NCBI GenBank assembly: GCA_028551475.1
Contig: CM052358.1
Location: forward strand, 188,501 to 252,500
Length of the DNA: 64,000 nucleotides
Reading direction: 5' to 3'
Source: Casuarina equisetifolia
Taxonomy: Eukaryota > Streptophyta > Magnoliopsida > Fagales > Casuarinaceae
Each line of letters begins with the position of its first letter. The stretch's first letter is position 1. The notes beneath the pieces are model-generated. The model was not told the origin of the DNA. It ran no database searches and worked only from the letters and a program-made list of their open reading frames with translations. Below are positions 36,175 through 45,992 of this stretch, one piece after another. Made by a program: the position numbers and the translations under genes.

Positions 36175-37400
36175 CTTCGCACCGTTCTCATGCACAAAAG
36201 GAAAGTAGTCCTCCAACATGCCAAATATATACAGGCATGGAGGCAGACATGCCCTCCGGATTCGGTTTTTTCCGGAAAGCAAAAGATCTCCTGCAGGCTT
36301 TCGTTCAGTCTCTCCTCTCTTCTCTTTTTTCTCTCTTCTCTTCTCTCCTCTCTCTCCCTCTCATTGTCTCACTCACAGAAAAGAGGACCTCACCGGAATC
36401 ACTCTCTCACTCTGTTTGTCTCACCGGAATCTGTCTAACCGGAAAAGCGGGTAACTTCTCTTCTCTCTTCTCTTTTCTCGTTTATCTTTCACTCTCTTTG
36501 TCTCACTCCGGAGAGAAACAGAGACCTCCCGAATCTCTCACTGGAATCTCTCACTCTGTCACTCTCTGTGTCTCACTTTCTCCGTAGAAAATGCAAGGAC
36601 CCATACCGATTTGGTTTGATCATATACTTCTAGTGCAGTTTACCTGCGAATTTTGTGGGTACACAGGTACGCTCTATATCTCTTCCCCTTTCTTTTTTTT
36701 TTTTTTTTTTTTTTTTTCCGTTTCACTCTGTTTCTCCCACTAGTTCCTTTTCACTCTCTGTTGTTTATCTGTAGGTCAGAGAGTCCCTCCTAGATGGGTT
36801 ATGGCACACCTATCCGGCTTACCTGGAAGAGATGCCACTGCCTGCCCGAACGTTCCTGAGAACCTTCGGATGCAAATTGCTGATGCACTGAATGCAAGTC
36901 CGGGGCCTCTACCGCCTTCTCCGGAGAGTCCACAACCCCCCGCCGCCGCCGTCGAAGACGACGATGACGGCAGCGACGACGTCATCGTCGTCGACGACCA
37001 CGACCGCCTCCGCAACGACGTCGTCGTCGTCGACGACCACGACCGCCTCCGCAACGACGTCGTCGTCGTCCTCGATGACCGCCTTCTCCGGAGCATCCAC
37101 ATCCCGCCGACGACAATGACCACGACCACGACCACGACCACGACCACCACGACCACCATGACCACGACCACAACCACCACGACCAGGACCACAACGACGA
37201 TGACGACGCGCCGCCCGCTCTTCCCCTAGGGCTGCCTCCGCCTCCACTTCCCCCCCTCCTCCTCTTCCTTCCACTTTTTGTGCTGTTTTTTATCTCACTT
37301 TTTTTATTTCGTTTACTAAGAATCTGAGTTGTTGCACTTTCAAGTTGATAGTATTTGGTTTCAGTTAGGCGTGGACATTTCAGAGCCATTGATGGCTTGA
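36175..37400 (+). repeat. Duplicated block V, right part (pairs with about 41,945-43,410)
   Basis: From GGCAGACATGCCC onward the block matches 41,945-43,410 collinearly. It covers a CT-rich leader, the small zinc-finger gene and its 3' end. The low-complexity coding part is the least similar. Confidence 0.88.
36591..37229 (+). CDS. BED-like zinc-finger protein with low-complexity tail, copy A, 176 aa
   Basis: Two exons are proposed: 36591-36666 and 36775-37229 (donor GTACGC, acceptor CTGTAG). The product starts MQGPIPIWFDHILLVQ. It carries C19-x2-C22 (FTCEFCGYTG), H37 in MAHLSGLPGRDATACP and C49, followed by NVPENLRMQI. This is the C-x2-C...H...C layout of plant BED-type fingers, known from hAT transposases and their domesticated descendants. 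No transposase catalytic or dimerisation part follows. Instead come two exact 13-residue repeats (DVIVVDDHDRLRN/DVVVVDDHDRLRN, 39-bp DNA period from 36,981) and a nearly pure Thr run. A frameshift around 37,077-37,105 explains the Thr run: the other frame gives His/Asp repeats and a hydrophobic end homologous to copy B. Whether it is expressed is unknown. Confidence 0.5.
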
Positions 37401-37608
37401 TTGGGTTAATCCTGCTACTCGGCTTGTCAAGTTTAATGAATCAGGCTACTTTTAGTGCTGTTTTTTATCTCATTTTTTTTATTTGGTTTACTAAGAATCT
37501 GAGTTGTTGCACTTTCAAGTTGGCAGTATTCAAGTATTTGGTTCGAGTAATTTGGTTTCAGTTAGGCGTGGACATTTCAGAGCCACTGATCGCTTGATTG
37601 GGTTAATT
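37280..37608. repeat. Direct repeat in the 3' region of zinc-finger gene A
   Basis: Two copies, about 37,280-37,410 and 37,458-37,608, share GCTGTTTTTTATCTCA, TTTACTAAGAATCTGAG and GTTAGGCGTGGACATTTCAG. The second copy has an extra internal stretch. A remnant of the same 3' region follows gene B. Confidence 0.85.
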
Positions 37609-37787
37609 TATGATGAAATTAAACTAGTTGCATAAAACCCCCAACACTTTCTTTTGTACGAAAAATCAAAGACAAAAGCAATCAAGCAAAGAGGGCGACC
37701 TTTTTCTCTTGTTTCAGTTTATAAGGAGGTGAACACGTTTAAGATAAATATTAGGTGGTATATAATGGTAAACCAATCATTAGTGTG

Positions 37788-39106
37788 TTAAAAAACCTGG
37801 CACAAGACCTTTCTTCTGCAACGATCACGGGTTTTGATAGAGAGAGAGATGGGAGCCGAACTTTGAAATGTCAAATAAATGGAGTGATTTGACAAGTCTT
37901 CAGATAATTCAAGCTTTAAATCTATCATACCTCCAGCGTAGTTGTTTATATTTATCGTGGACCCGTGAAAGCCTCCGTAATTATTATTAAAGCTACCGGA
38001 ATAATGATTAGCTACATTCACGGCGAGCCCCCCGCCTCCCGTCGGGTTTCCTCTGTTCCATTGTCCCTCGACGATCACAGGTTTTGACAGAGGAATATAA
38101 GAAAATCACTTGAAATGCCAACTAAATAGATCGATTTAAATACTAACAAATATATGAAACAGCATGAAATAGCAAGTAGACTATTTAAATGCACAAAAAT
38201 AAAAAGATAAGAGAGAAAAATGGGTAGATAAAACTTGTCGAAATAAGGTTGTATCTTCAACTATGGTAGAATCTAGAAGGAACAATCACCAAGAAAATCT
38301 TTGGGAATAATGATAACATTTACTCTTCAAGATTTTTCATAAAAATTTGATATTACTTCAATAAAGATTTTTCTTTAATTAAAGTTTTAACAATTATCTA
38401 GAAAAGGAATAAGAGAATCAACGAGATTACCTGATTCCGCCCCCTCTCCAGTCCTGTTATGATGTCTTCCAGAATTGTTTTGGTCCTAACATCAGATACA
38501 GTCAAATTGTTAAAATTGCTTATAACAAATATCAACTAGATAATAATATCAAAATTAAACAAAGTTCAAGAAAATAAAAGCGTCATAAGTAATACCCTGA
38601 CTTCATTCTGTATGACCACAGACGGTTGAACAGTTGGTCCAGGCAGTGGCGGTTGGTCAGTTTGATGAACCCCATGTGTCCCAAATGGTGCAGCATCTGA
38701 CGAGTTTCAACTTCATTAAAATTATTTAAAAAAGAAAAACAAAGTTTAAGAAAATAAAAGCGTCATAAGTAATAACCATGGCTTCATTCTGTATGACCAC
38801 ACAAGGTTGTTGAGTCCTTTCTGTCCCAATTGGTGTTGTAGGTTGTGTCATTTGGCGAATTTCAACTTCATTAAAATTAAGCAAAACACATGATAATATA
38901 TTATTAAAAACTGTTGGCAAATTGGAGGTTTCCTAATTGTCCGTACAAATTGGAAGTAGCCGGGGTGTCCAAAAGAGGATGCTGCATTGCCATTCGTGCC
39001 AACACTATCACCACCGTGTTCCCTGTTGGCTAGTTTCATTGCTCTCCACCTGACTTAAACTCCCCGCCGGATCCCCATTACCGCCAAGTAGACCAAGGTT
39101 GAGCTC
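37788..39106 (-). CDS. Small multi-exon gene or pseudogene of unknown function, Gly/Asn-rich
   Basis: Exon-like blocks with splice signals on the minus strand are 39,106 downward (ELNLGLLGGNGDPAGSLSQ, VESNETSQQG), 38,777-38,865 (IRQMTQPTTPIGTERTQQP, CVVIQNEAM), 38,596-38,710 (HQTDQPPLPGPTVQPSVVIQ, NEVR), 38,431-38,485 (DQNNSGRHHNRTGEGAESG) and about 37,931-38,059. The last encodes GQWNRGNPTGGGGLAVNVAN and then HYSGSFNNNYGGFHGSTINI. The second and third blocks are duplicates of one another, including their acceptor side (CAACTTCATTAAAATT on the plus strand), but an indel shifts their relative frame. I do not recognise the family. No start codon with a convincing leader was found, and the first block needs a frame change to stay open, so it may be decayed. 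Confidence 0.35.
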
Positions 39107-39113
39107 ACTGTCT

Positions 39114-39480
39114 TAGTTCCAAAGCCGCAAAACAAAAAGCAAAAGAACAATCGAGAAACAAATCAGATTCCAATAGAAAAGAAGCGAAAAAAATAGACTT
39201 TTCTTCTTAACTTTTTTAAGCCTAGAAGATAGACTCTAAAATTGCAAGCATCGGACTCCGCATCACAGAGGTCGGATCTGACAAAAACGCAAGACTCCAA
39301 ACCCAATCAACAAAAATGCTCAATGTCTAGTTCCGAAGCCGTAAAACACAAACTAAAAGAACAACAGAGAAACAAATCAGATTCCAACAGAAAAGAAGCG
39401 AAAAAATAGACTTTTCTTCTTAATTTTTTTAAGCCCAAAAGATAGACTCTAAAATTGTTAGCTTTTGCAAGCATCGGACT
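39114..39480. repeat. About 145-bp direct repeat, two copies
   Basis: 39,114-39,257 and 39,328-39,480 share CAAATCAGATTCCAA, GAAAAGAAGCGAAAAAA, ATAGACTTTTCTTCTTAA and GCAAGCATCGGACT. The second copy has a small insertion. Confidence 0.88.
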
Positions 39481-40957
39481 TCGCCGTCCAAAAAAGAAGC
39501 GGTTTTTCCAATAAAGTGTAAATTCCTAAATCCTTAGCATCACAAAGCTTAGGTCTAACAAAAGCATAGGAATCTGGTCCCAATTGACAAAAAATGCAAA
39601 TCAAACAAAATATCTAACCGAATAGTTCAAGTGTGGCAGGAGAAAGTTCAAAATGAAAATAGAGATTCCGATTACAACAGAAAACTTACTTTTACTAGAC
39701 AACTTCCAGAAGTAACACAGATCGAATTCGGAAACCGTCTACCAAAATCTTCAAAGAGGTTTTCTGCTCCACAGAAGAAGAAATGCGAGCGAATCTACTT
39801 TGCAATGAAACCAAATTGAGTGTAGAATATGAAGACAAAAATATTAAACTTGAGAAAATTTATTAATAATTATTTTTTATTAAAAGAACCCAAAATTAGA
39901 CTCAGTGGTTGTTTGATTCAAAGTAAAATAGCACTATTTGTTTTGCTAAGGAATAAATTGAACATCAAAAATAATTTGGATATGATATGGATTTGCCATG
40001 TGTAAAATAAGATTTTAATGAGAAATATCCAAAACCTTCATGCGAAATATCATAATCATTTTTAAAAACCAAATTACAAGTGGGCATCTACTTGAGAATA
40101 CAATTTTTATTTTTTATTTTTTTATTGAAGATAGAAAAACTAGGAAAAAAAACAAACAAAAACAAAAACAAAAACTAGCTAAAATGACAATACAAATAAT
40201 ATAAAGTTCCCCTTTAACTGTGCCTAGCCTAATCAAGGCCCCGGTTGATCGGTCTTGAAATGTACAAAAATTATCCAAAAAAAAAAAAATTACACAATTG
40301 TTGTCATATATTAGTCTGCAAATAGATAAAAGACTACCTAAAATGTTCGACACATAATATGTACAAAGCGGCCACTCGACCCTTTTCTCCTTCGACATAA
40401 TATCACTCCCTCGGCCATGCGTACGGGAGAAAACCCCAAATCAACCTACATACTAACAGGAAGCTTTCTTCCCATTTGCACACTTGCCCAAGACAGAACT
40501 AAGAGTCACATACAAAGAAATGCAGGGAAAAAATTCCTTTAAAGTAGTGAAAAGCAAGTGATCGAGAATGAAAGAGGAAATTAAATTTGAAGTAGCTAAG
40601 AAAAAAAAAAAAAAAAACGAAGCCGAGGCCTAGAAACTTTCTAAATTCCAGGACTCGAAGCTTGAATTCCATGGTTTTAACAATAAAGGGGTGGCGGAAC
40701 CCGCGATTGTATTCTAAATCCTGCTTTGTGTTCTAATGGAACGGTCCGGAATCATTTTCCTTATAACTATTTAATTAAAAACTGGAACTCAAAATGTTAA
40801 AACTCTAATTTCTAATACGACTTTATATTTTTAAGGACTTTGAACATCACATATGAAATGTCCTTCAAATTTCATATAAAAATAACTCAAATAATTTTAA
40901 TCTTTGTAACATTTAAAGTCTGTGCACAACTGTTGGACTGTACCTCTTTGCCTCGCC
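39481..40957. other. AT-rich spacer, no gene supported
   Basis: Homopolymer-rich DNA with short open frames only. No paired splice sites or motifs were recognised. Confidence 0.4.
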
Positions 40958-43012
40958 AATTTTATTCTTGAGCTTGACTCATTGTAAAGACTCTAATCTC
41001 TAAAATGTGCACCCCACCTCCAATTTAAAAGTTTCTTCAATTATTTCCAAAACCTTTTTGGTAGTCTTCTTAGTGGACTTCCAAAGTTTGACAGAAGATG
41101 GAGCCTTGTCTTCACCGACAATCGCTGGCCTCAAGGACAGGTGCTTGATGATGAAAACTATGTTTTGAACGGATCCCCTGCAGTTTGGGGAAGGAATAGA
41201 GGTCTAAGAAGAGACAACTGGGATAACAACGCAAAGCCTCACATCCACTCGTATAATACAGGCACTGAACTGCAGCTGGAGTCTTTCATGCCGTAGTCAA
41301 ATATAATTATCAACATCAGAATAGTATGAAATTTGAATTATTTTGGTGCCTCGATGTTAAGCTTGTTATTTTATGCCAATAACACTTCTTTACAATACTG
41401 GTGTGCATGCTTTGTAAATGAAATGATGTTATTTTAGGAAAATACCTAAAACTACATCGATTTGAGTTTCATTGATGGAAGATAGAAACGGTGTATTAAT
41501 TTTCTGGGAAGCAGGAACGGTGTTAACGCCCGGCCTCACCAGTCCCCGAAGCTACAGTGCTACAGCTAAGGGTAGCCAATTCGTACGAAAGCGCCGACAT
41601 AGCCAGCACCATGGGAACTTGCTTTTGATTTTAAGCCGCGTAGCTTTTATTGAATTATAAATTATTGTTATTTGATTGGCCGAAGACAGAAGAAAGGGAT
41701 CTTCAAGATACGCCTGGGCTGCAGGGAAAAGCAGGCTCGACGGGATGAGAGAGACATTTTCTGTTTTCAGGAATCTGCACAAAGAGTGTGCTGTGCTTTT
41801 TCCGGTGAATATTAAGGCAAAATGTCAGATAAGACCTGTAGATTTCTGTCGATTCGGGCGTTGGAGGGACTTGAGAAACTCGGTCTTCTCTCTCTCTTAC
41901 TCTCTGGGTTTTGGTTTTGAAGGTGTCGGCCATATCTATACTATGAATCATCGCACCCTTCTCATGCCCCAAAGGGAAGTGTCCAGACATGCCAAATTTA
42001 GACAGGCATGGAGTCAGACATGCCCTTCGGATTTGGCTATTTCCGGCGAGCAAGTGATCTTCTGCGAGCTGGTAAGTCATCTCCTGCAGCTAAAGCCGGT
42101 AACTCTCCTCTCTTCTCTTCTTTCTCTCTCTTTTTTCTTCTCTCCTCTCCTCTCTCTCCCTCTCATTGTCTCACTCACAGAAAAGAGGACCTCACCGGAA
42201 TCACTCTCTCACTCTGTTTGTCTCACCGGAATCTGTCTAACCGGAAAAGCGGGTAACTTCTCTTCTCTTTTCTCGTTTCTCTTTCACTCTCTTTGTCTCG
42301 CTCCGGAGAGAAACAGAGACCTCCGGAATCTCTCACTGGAATCTCTCACTCTCTCACTCTCTGTGTCTTCACTTTCTCCGTAGAAAATGAGACCAAATTG
42401 GCGTGGTCATGTATTTCAACAGCCTGCCTGGACTTGCCGCTATTGTGGGTACACAGGTACACTCTATATCTCTTCTCCCTTTTTTTTTTTTTCGTTTCAC
42501 TCTGTTTCTCCCCTGGTTCCATTTCACTCTCTGTTTTTATCTTTAGGTACGAACCTCGATATCAGACGGATTTTGGCACACCTATCTCACACAGGAAGAG
42601 GTGCCGCTGCCTGCCCGTTCGTTCCTGACGAGGTTCGGATCGAAATGGCGAATCCACAGCAGCATCAAGAACCCGACCAAATGGCGAATCCACAGCAGCA
42701 TCAAGAACCCGACCACGCACTGGGTGCAAATCCAGATGCTCCACAGCCACAACCCGTCGCCGACCAAGACCACCACGTCATCGACGTCCCCAACGACCGC
42801 CACGTCATCGACGTCCCCAACGACCACCACGACGACCTCGTCCACCACGATGACCCTGTTGTCTTCGACCACCACGACGACCTCGTCCACCACGATGACC
42901 CCGTTGTTGTCGACCACCACGACCACGAAGCGCAGCCCGCAGGGCTGGCTCCGCCTCCACCTCCGCCTCCTCCTCCACCTCCACCTCCGCCTCCTCCTCC
43001 ACCTCCACCTCC

Positions 43013-43044
<32 letters not shown>

Positions 43045-43860
43045 CTCCACCTCGACCTCGGCCTCGGCCTCCGCCTCCACCTCCGCCTCCGCCTCCGCCT
43101 CCTCCTCCACCTCCACCTCCACCTCCACCTCCACCGCCTCCACCTCCGCCTCCGCCTCCGCCTCCACCTCGACCTCGACCTCGGCCTCGACCTCGGCCTC
43201 CTCCTCCGCCTCTGCCTCCGTTAGGGCCGCTTCTGCCGCCTCGCTCCTTCTCCTTCTTCTTCTTCGTCTCCCTCTCCCTCCTCCTCTTCCTCCTCCTCCT
43301 CTTCCCCCTCTTCTTCTTCCTTCTACTTTTTGTGCTGTTTTTTTTCTCACTTTTTTTATTTCGCTTACTAAGAATGTGAGTTGTTATCCTTTCAAGTGGC
43401 ACAGGTGGCTTGATCGGGTTAATGAAACTATTTTGTAACCAGCAAGACAACTTATTTTTGCACTGTGTAAAGGGATTTACGAAAATAGTTTTTCACTGTT
43501 TTAGGGTGATGGAGCCGTTAGGCTTTCTCTGTTATTTTCTGTCATGATGGAACAGTTCTTGATGATGGGATTTTATTCTCAAATATTGTTTACCCTATCA
43601 TGATAAACCATAGAAAAAATGTCTGTGAAAGTTAATGATTAATGATTGGTTTTTTGTAGACTTCGGTGCTTCAATATAATTACTGACTGTATACATCAAA
43701 AACAAAATCGATGTACCCCAATTTTATTCTTGAGCTTGACTCATTGTAAAGACCCATAATCTCTAAAATGTGCACCCCACCTCCAATTTAAAAGTTTCTT
43801 CAATTATTTCCAAAACCTTTTTGGTAGTCTTCTTAGTAGACTTCCAAAGTTTGACAGAAA
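40958..43860. repeat. Mosaic of duplicated pieces bounded by direct repeats W1/W2
   Basis: W1 (40,958-41,096) and W2 (43,720-43,860) are near-identical and end in TTTGACAGAA. Between them lie, in order: a 216-bp piece of the phytosulfokine unit (41,087-41,302, matching 27,145-27,359); block V with zinc-finger gene B (41,303-43,430); and two further unit pieces joined together, 43,431-43,571 (matching from about 24,327) and 43,572-43,721 (matching about 31,177-31,320). The last piece is closer to copy B than copy A (GATGTACCCCAA). Confidence 0.85.
42387..43379 (+). CDS. BED-like zinc-finger protein with poly-Pro tail and hydrophobic end, copy B, 300 aa
   Basis: Exons are 42387-42456 and 42547-43379 (donor GTACAC, acceptor TTTTAG). 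The product starts MRPNWRGHVFQQPAWTCRYC; C17, C20, H35 and C46 form the same finger as copy A. Next come two identical 12-residue units (MANPQQHQEPDQ-type; 36-bp DNA repeat at 42,644-42,715), His/Asp/Val repeats (HHDDLVHHDDP), about 90 residues that are almost all Pro with Arg-Pro interruptions, and a C-terminal hydrophobic stretch (LLFVLFFFSLFLFRLLRM). The 90-base intron has no stop and keeps frame, so a retained-intron product would have 330 residues. The Pro and hydrophobic parts come from CCT and CTT-type triplet expansion, so coding status needs proof. The 5' leader is shared with copy A. Confidence 0.5.
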
Positions 43861-44094
43861 CAATAACGAATCAAATGTTTTGTACAATTTTCACAGAATA
43901 TCACTAAATAGTTCCCATTTCTTTGAATTTCAACTCCAGTCAGAAGAATCCACCTTTTAACTCCCTCCTCTCTGTTTTGTACTTAATAAAGTGAACGGAA
44001 CTTTTTCTTCCATATTCAAGAATGACTTCAATCTTGGGCTTGTCGGTTTTGCTTCCATCTGAGTGCAGGTAGTAGTTTGCTAAGATATAACAAC

Positions 44095-44400
44095 TGTAAA
44101 AAAGCCCTTTCCACTCCCAAAATCATGGTCAAAGGAGGGAGGTGCCCCCCTGCACATATGCAGGTCAAGATCCCGGCCTGGTTCCGACGTGGGACTTACA
44201 ACATGCCCCCCCACGTCATAGACATGGAACCCACATAGGAATAAGATGACATGGATATCATCCACACATCCAGGTCCCACATAGGCCCGCTCCGATACCA
44301 TGTAGAAAAGCCCTTTCCACTCCCAAAACCATGGTGGAGGTGCCCCCTGCATATATGCAGGTCAAGATCCCCGCCTGGTTCCGACGTGGGACTTACAACA
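44095..44400 (-). mobile_element. Complete TRIM/SMART miniature LTR retrotransposon, 306 bp
   Basis: Direct terminal repeats occupy 44,095-44,203 (109 bp) and 44,301-44,400 (100 bp), flanked by a perfect 5-bp target duplication ACAAC (44,090-44,094 and 44,401-44,405). Read on the minus strand, each LTR runs TGTTGTAAGTCCCACGT...TTCTACA. The 97-bp interior begins TGGTATCGGAGC, an initiator-Met-tRNA primer site, and ends in the purine-rich GTGGGGGGGCA just before the 3' LTR. There is no coding capacity. All landmarks of the terminal-repeat-in-miniature class are present. The LTRs differ by one ~9-bp indel and a few substitutions. Confidence 0.93.
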
Positions 44401-44405
44401 ACAAC

Positions 44406-45930
44406 CCATGATACTTGGTGGTTTGCTCTCGCATTAGGCAGCTATTAGTCAAGCCATACTTTTTGGTTGGCCATACTTTTTGAACAAACAGTGATATTAT
44501 CTGTTTGGGAAGTGAATTAACTGAAGTTTCCCCACTTTCCCTCCAACCACATCTCATCGAAAACACGCGTTGGTTCCCGACATCTGAAGAGATGAAGGCG
44601 AAGGGATGAAGCCCTTGCCGTGCTTTGCATAGAGAACCCGACACATAGGGCATGCCAGGTTTCGTTGGAAGTCTTTGAAGAAAATCTATAAAAGTAAGAA
44701 ACATACACGGCTGAAGGCAGTTAATACAACATAGACACTGTAAAATAAGGTTTATATTAAACTACAATAAGAACAATAAAAGTAGCTTAAGAAACCATAA
44801 TCTGGCCCCGCTATTACGTACAACAGAGCATTGCTTCAACTATCTTACAAAGGATTTCTCTCTGCTCAGTTTTGGTTTAAGTACATAGCCTTATATAGGC
44901 CTTGGTTAGAAAGATTTTACACGTAAATTTTTAATGAAGGCTGCAGAAACCAGCCACGCTTAGATACATTTGTTTAAGTTGCAAACTCCTTGAGGCACGG
45001 GAGAAACGTGTCCAGTATATGGAGCAACTCATTTGCTCGGAAGTAAGACACAATATGTGTCTTCTAAACAAGAAAATTGTCCCTCAAGACAATCTATAAT
45101 TGTCGGAAAAGTTTTGGTAGCAGCAGTTGATGAGGTATGGGTTGTTTGAGAATCAGCAAATTGGGATGCCATTTGCTTTAAGGATTGAAAATCAGTAGTT
45201 GGCTTTCTCTGTGTGTTTGCTCTTATAGCAGGATAAAGTTTTCAAGATCAACAATCTTGATAACAGAAACTTATGAAAATAAAATAATGAAAAGAATTCA
45301 GAGAAAGAAAAAACAAAATATAGAATTGTATTATAATTTTCAAGATGAATAGAACAAAGAAGGAGCATTTATTTATAGGCAAGTATCTATTTGTTGTCAA
45401 TGGAAAACAATCTACGAGAATTACATCTTGATTGTTGATGCACGGTTTGGAGGAAGTTTGGTAGAGTACAAGGTTTGGGAAATATTTTGAATTGATCAAA
45501 AACCAATGAGAGAATTTTATTCACCTAAACATTAAGAGGCTCATTAACAACAATGGTAGTATTCATAGCAATCAACTTGAACTGAAAACTTCTCTAAAAA
45601 ACTTGGCCTAAACTCAGAGCTCTAAGATCTTCTAAAAAAAAGCCCATGGAAACTAAATTTAATGAAGTAATCTCACCTTTTGATCTTTTGGTAAAAAGTT
45701 TAATATTTAATCATGTCTTGAAACATCTGAATAAGGGAAGCAAAAATTAACAAAAACCATCAAAGGGTGCTAAAAACAACAAAGAAGGATCATAATAGAG
45801 TCACAATAGTGATTTGATTTGGAGCGGAAAGAAGCTCCGGCCTAGTTGTTGAGTCACAATCAAAAGTTTGTGTGTATTTGGAGGATCTTGATTTATTCAA
45901 ATCCAAAAAAATAAAAATTTCAAGGTTTGA
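44406..45930. other. Spacer, no gene supported
   Basis: AT-rich sequence with short open frames on the minus strand (for example 44,393-44,708 and 45,248-45,499). None has a recognised domain. Confidence 0.4.
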
Positions 45931-45992
45931 AGGGCCCAACCGGGTTTGTACCGGTGACCTAGTCAAATGCTCCATCACTGAGCTATGGACCC
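45931..45992 (-). pseudogene. tRNA-Cys relic lacking the anticodon arm
   Basis: On the minus strand the sequence begins GGGTCCATAGCTCAGTGATG, a plant tRNA-Cys acceptor and D arm with a near-consensus A box. It ends CCGGTACAAACCCGGTTGGG plus CCCT, a T arm and acceptor 3' strand with B-box change GGTTC to GGTAC. The 13 or so bases that should hold the anticodon loop and 3' stem are missing (TTTGACTAGGTCACCGG), leaving 62 nt. It cannot be a functional tRNA. It could also be the head of a tRNA-derived SINE. Confidence 0.8.

Noticed and set aside
41676-42383. 235-codon open frame upstream of zinc-finger gene B
   Set aside because: It runs through the CT-rich leader and overlaps the next gene, and the equivalent region of copy A does not keep the frame. 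It is treated as untranslated leader.
42950-43240. Minus-strand frames rich in Gly or Glu/Ala opposite the poly-Pro tract
   Set aside because: They are mirror images of the CCT/CCG triplet expansion and have no independent support.
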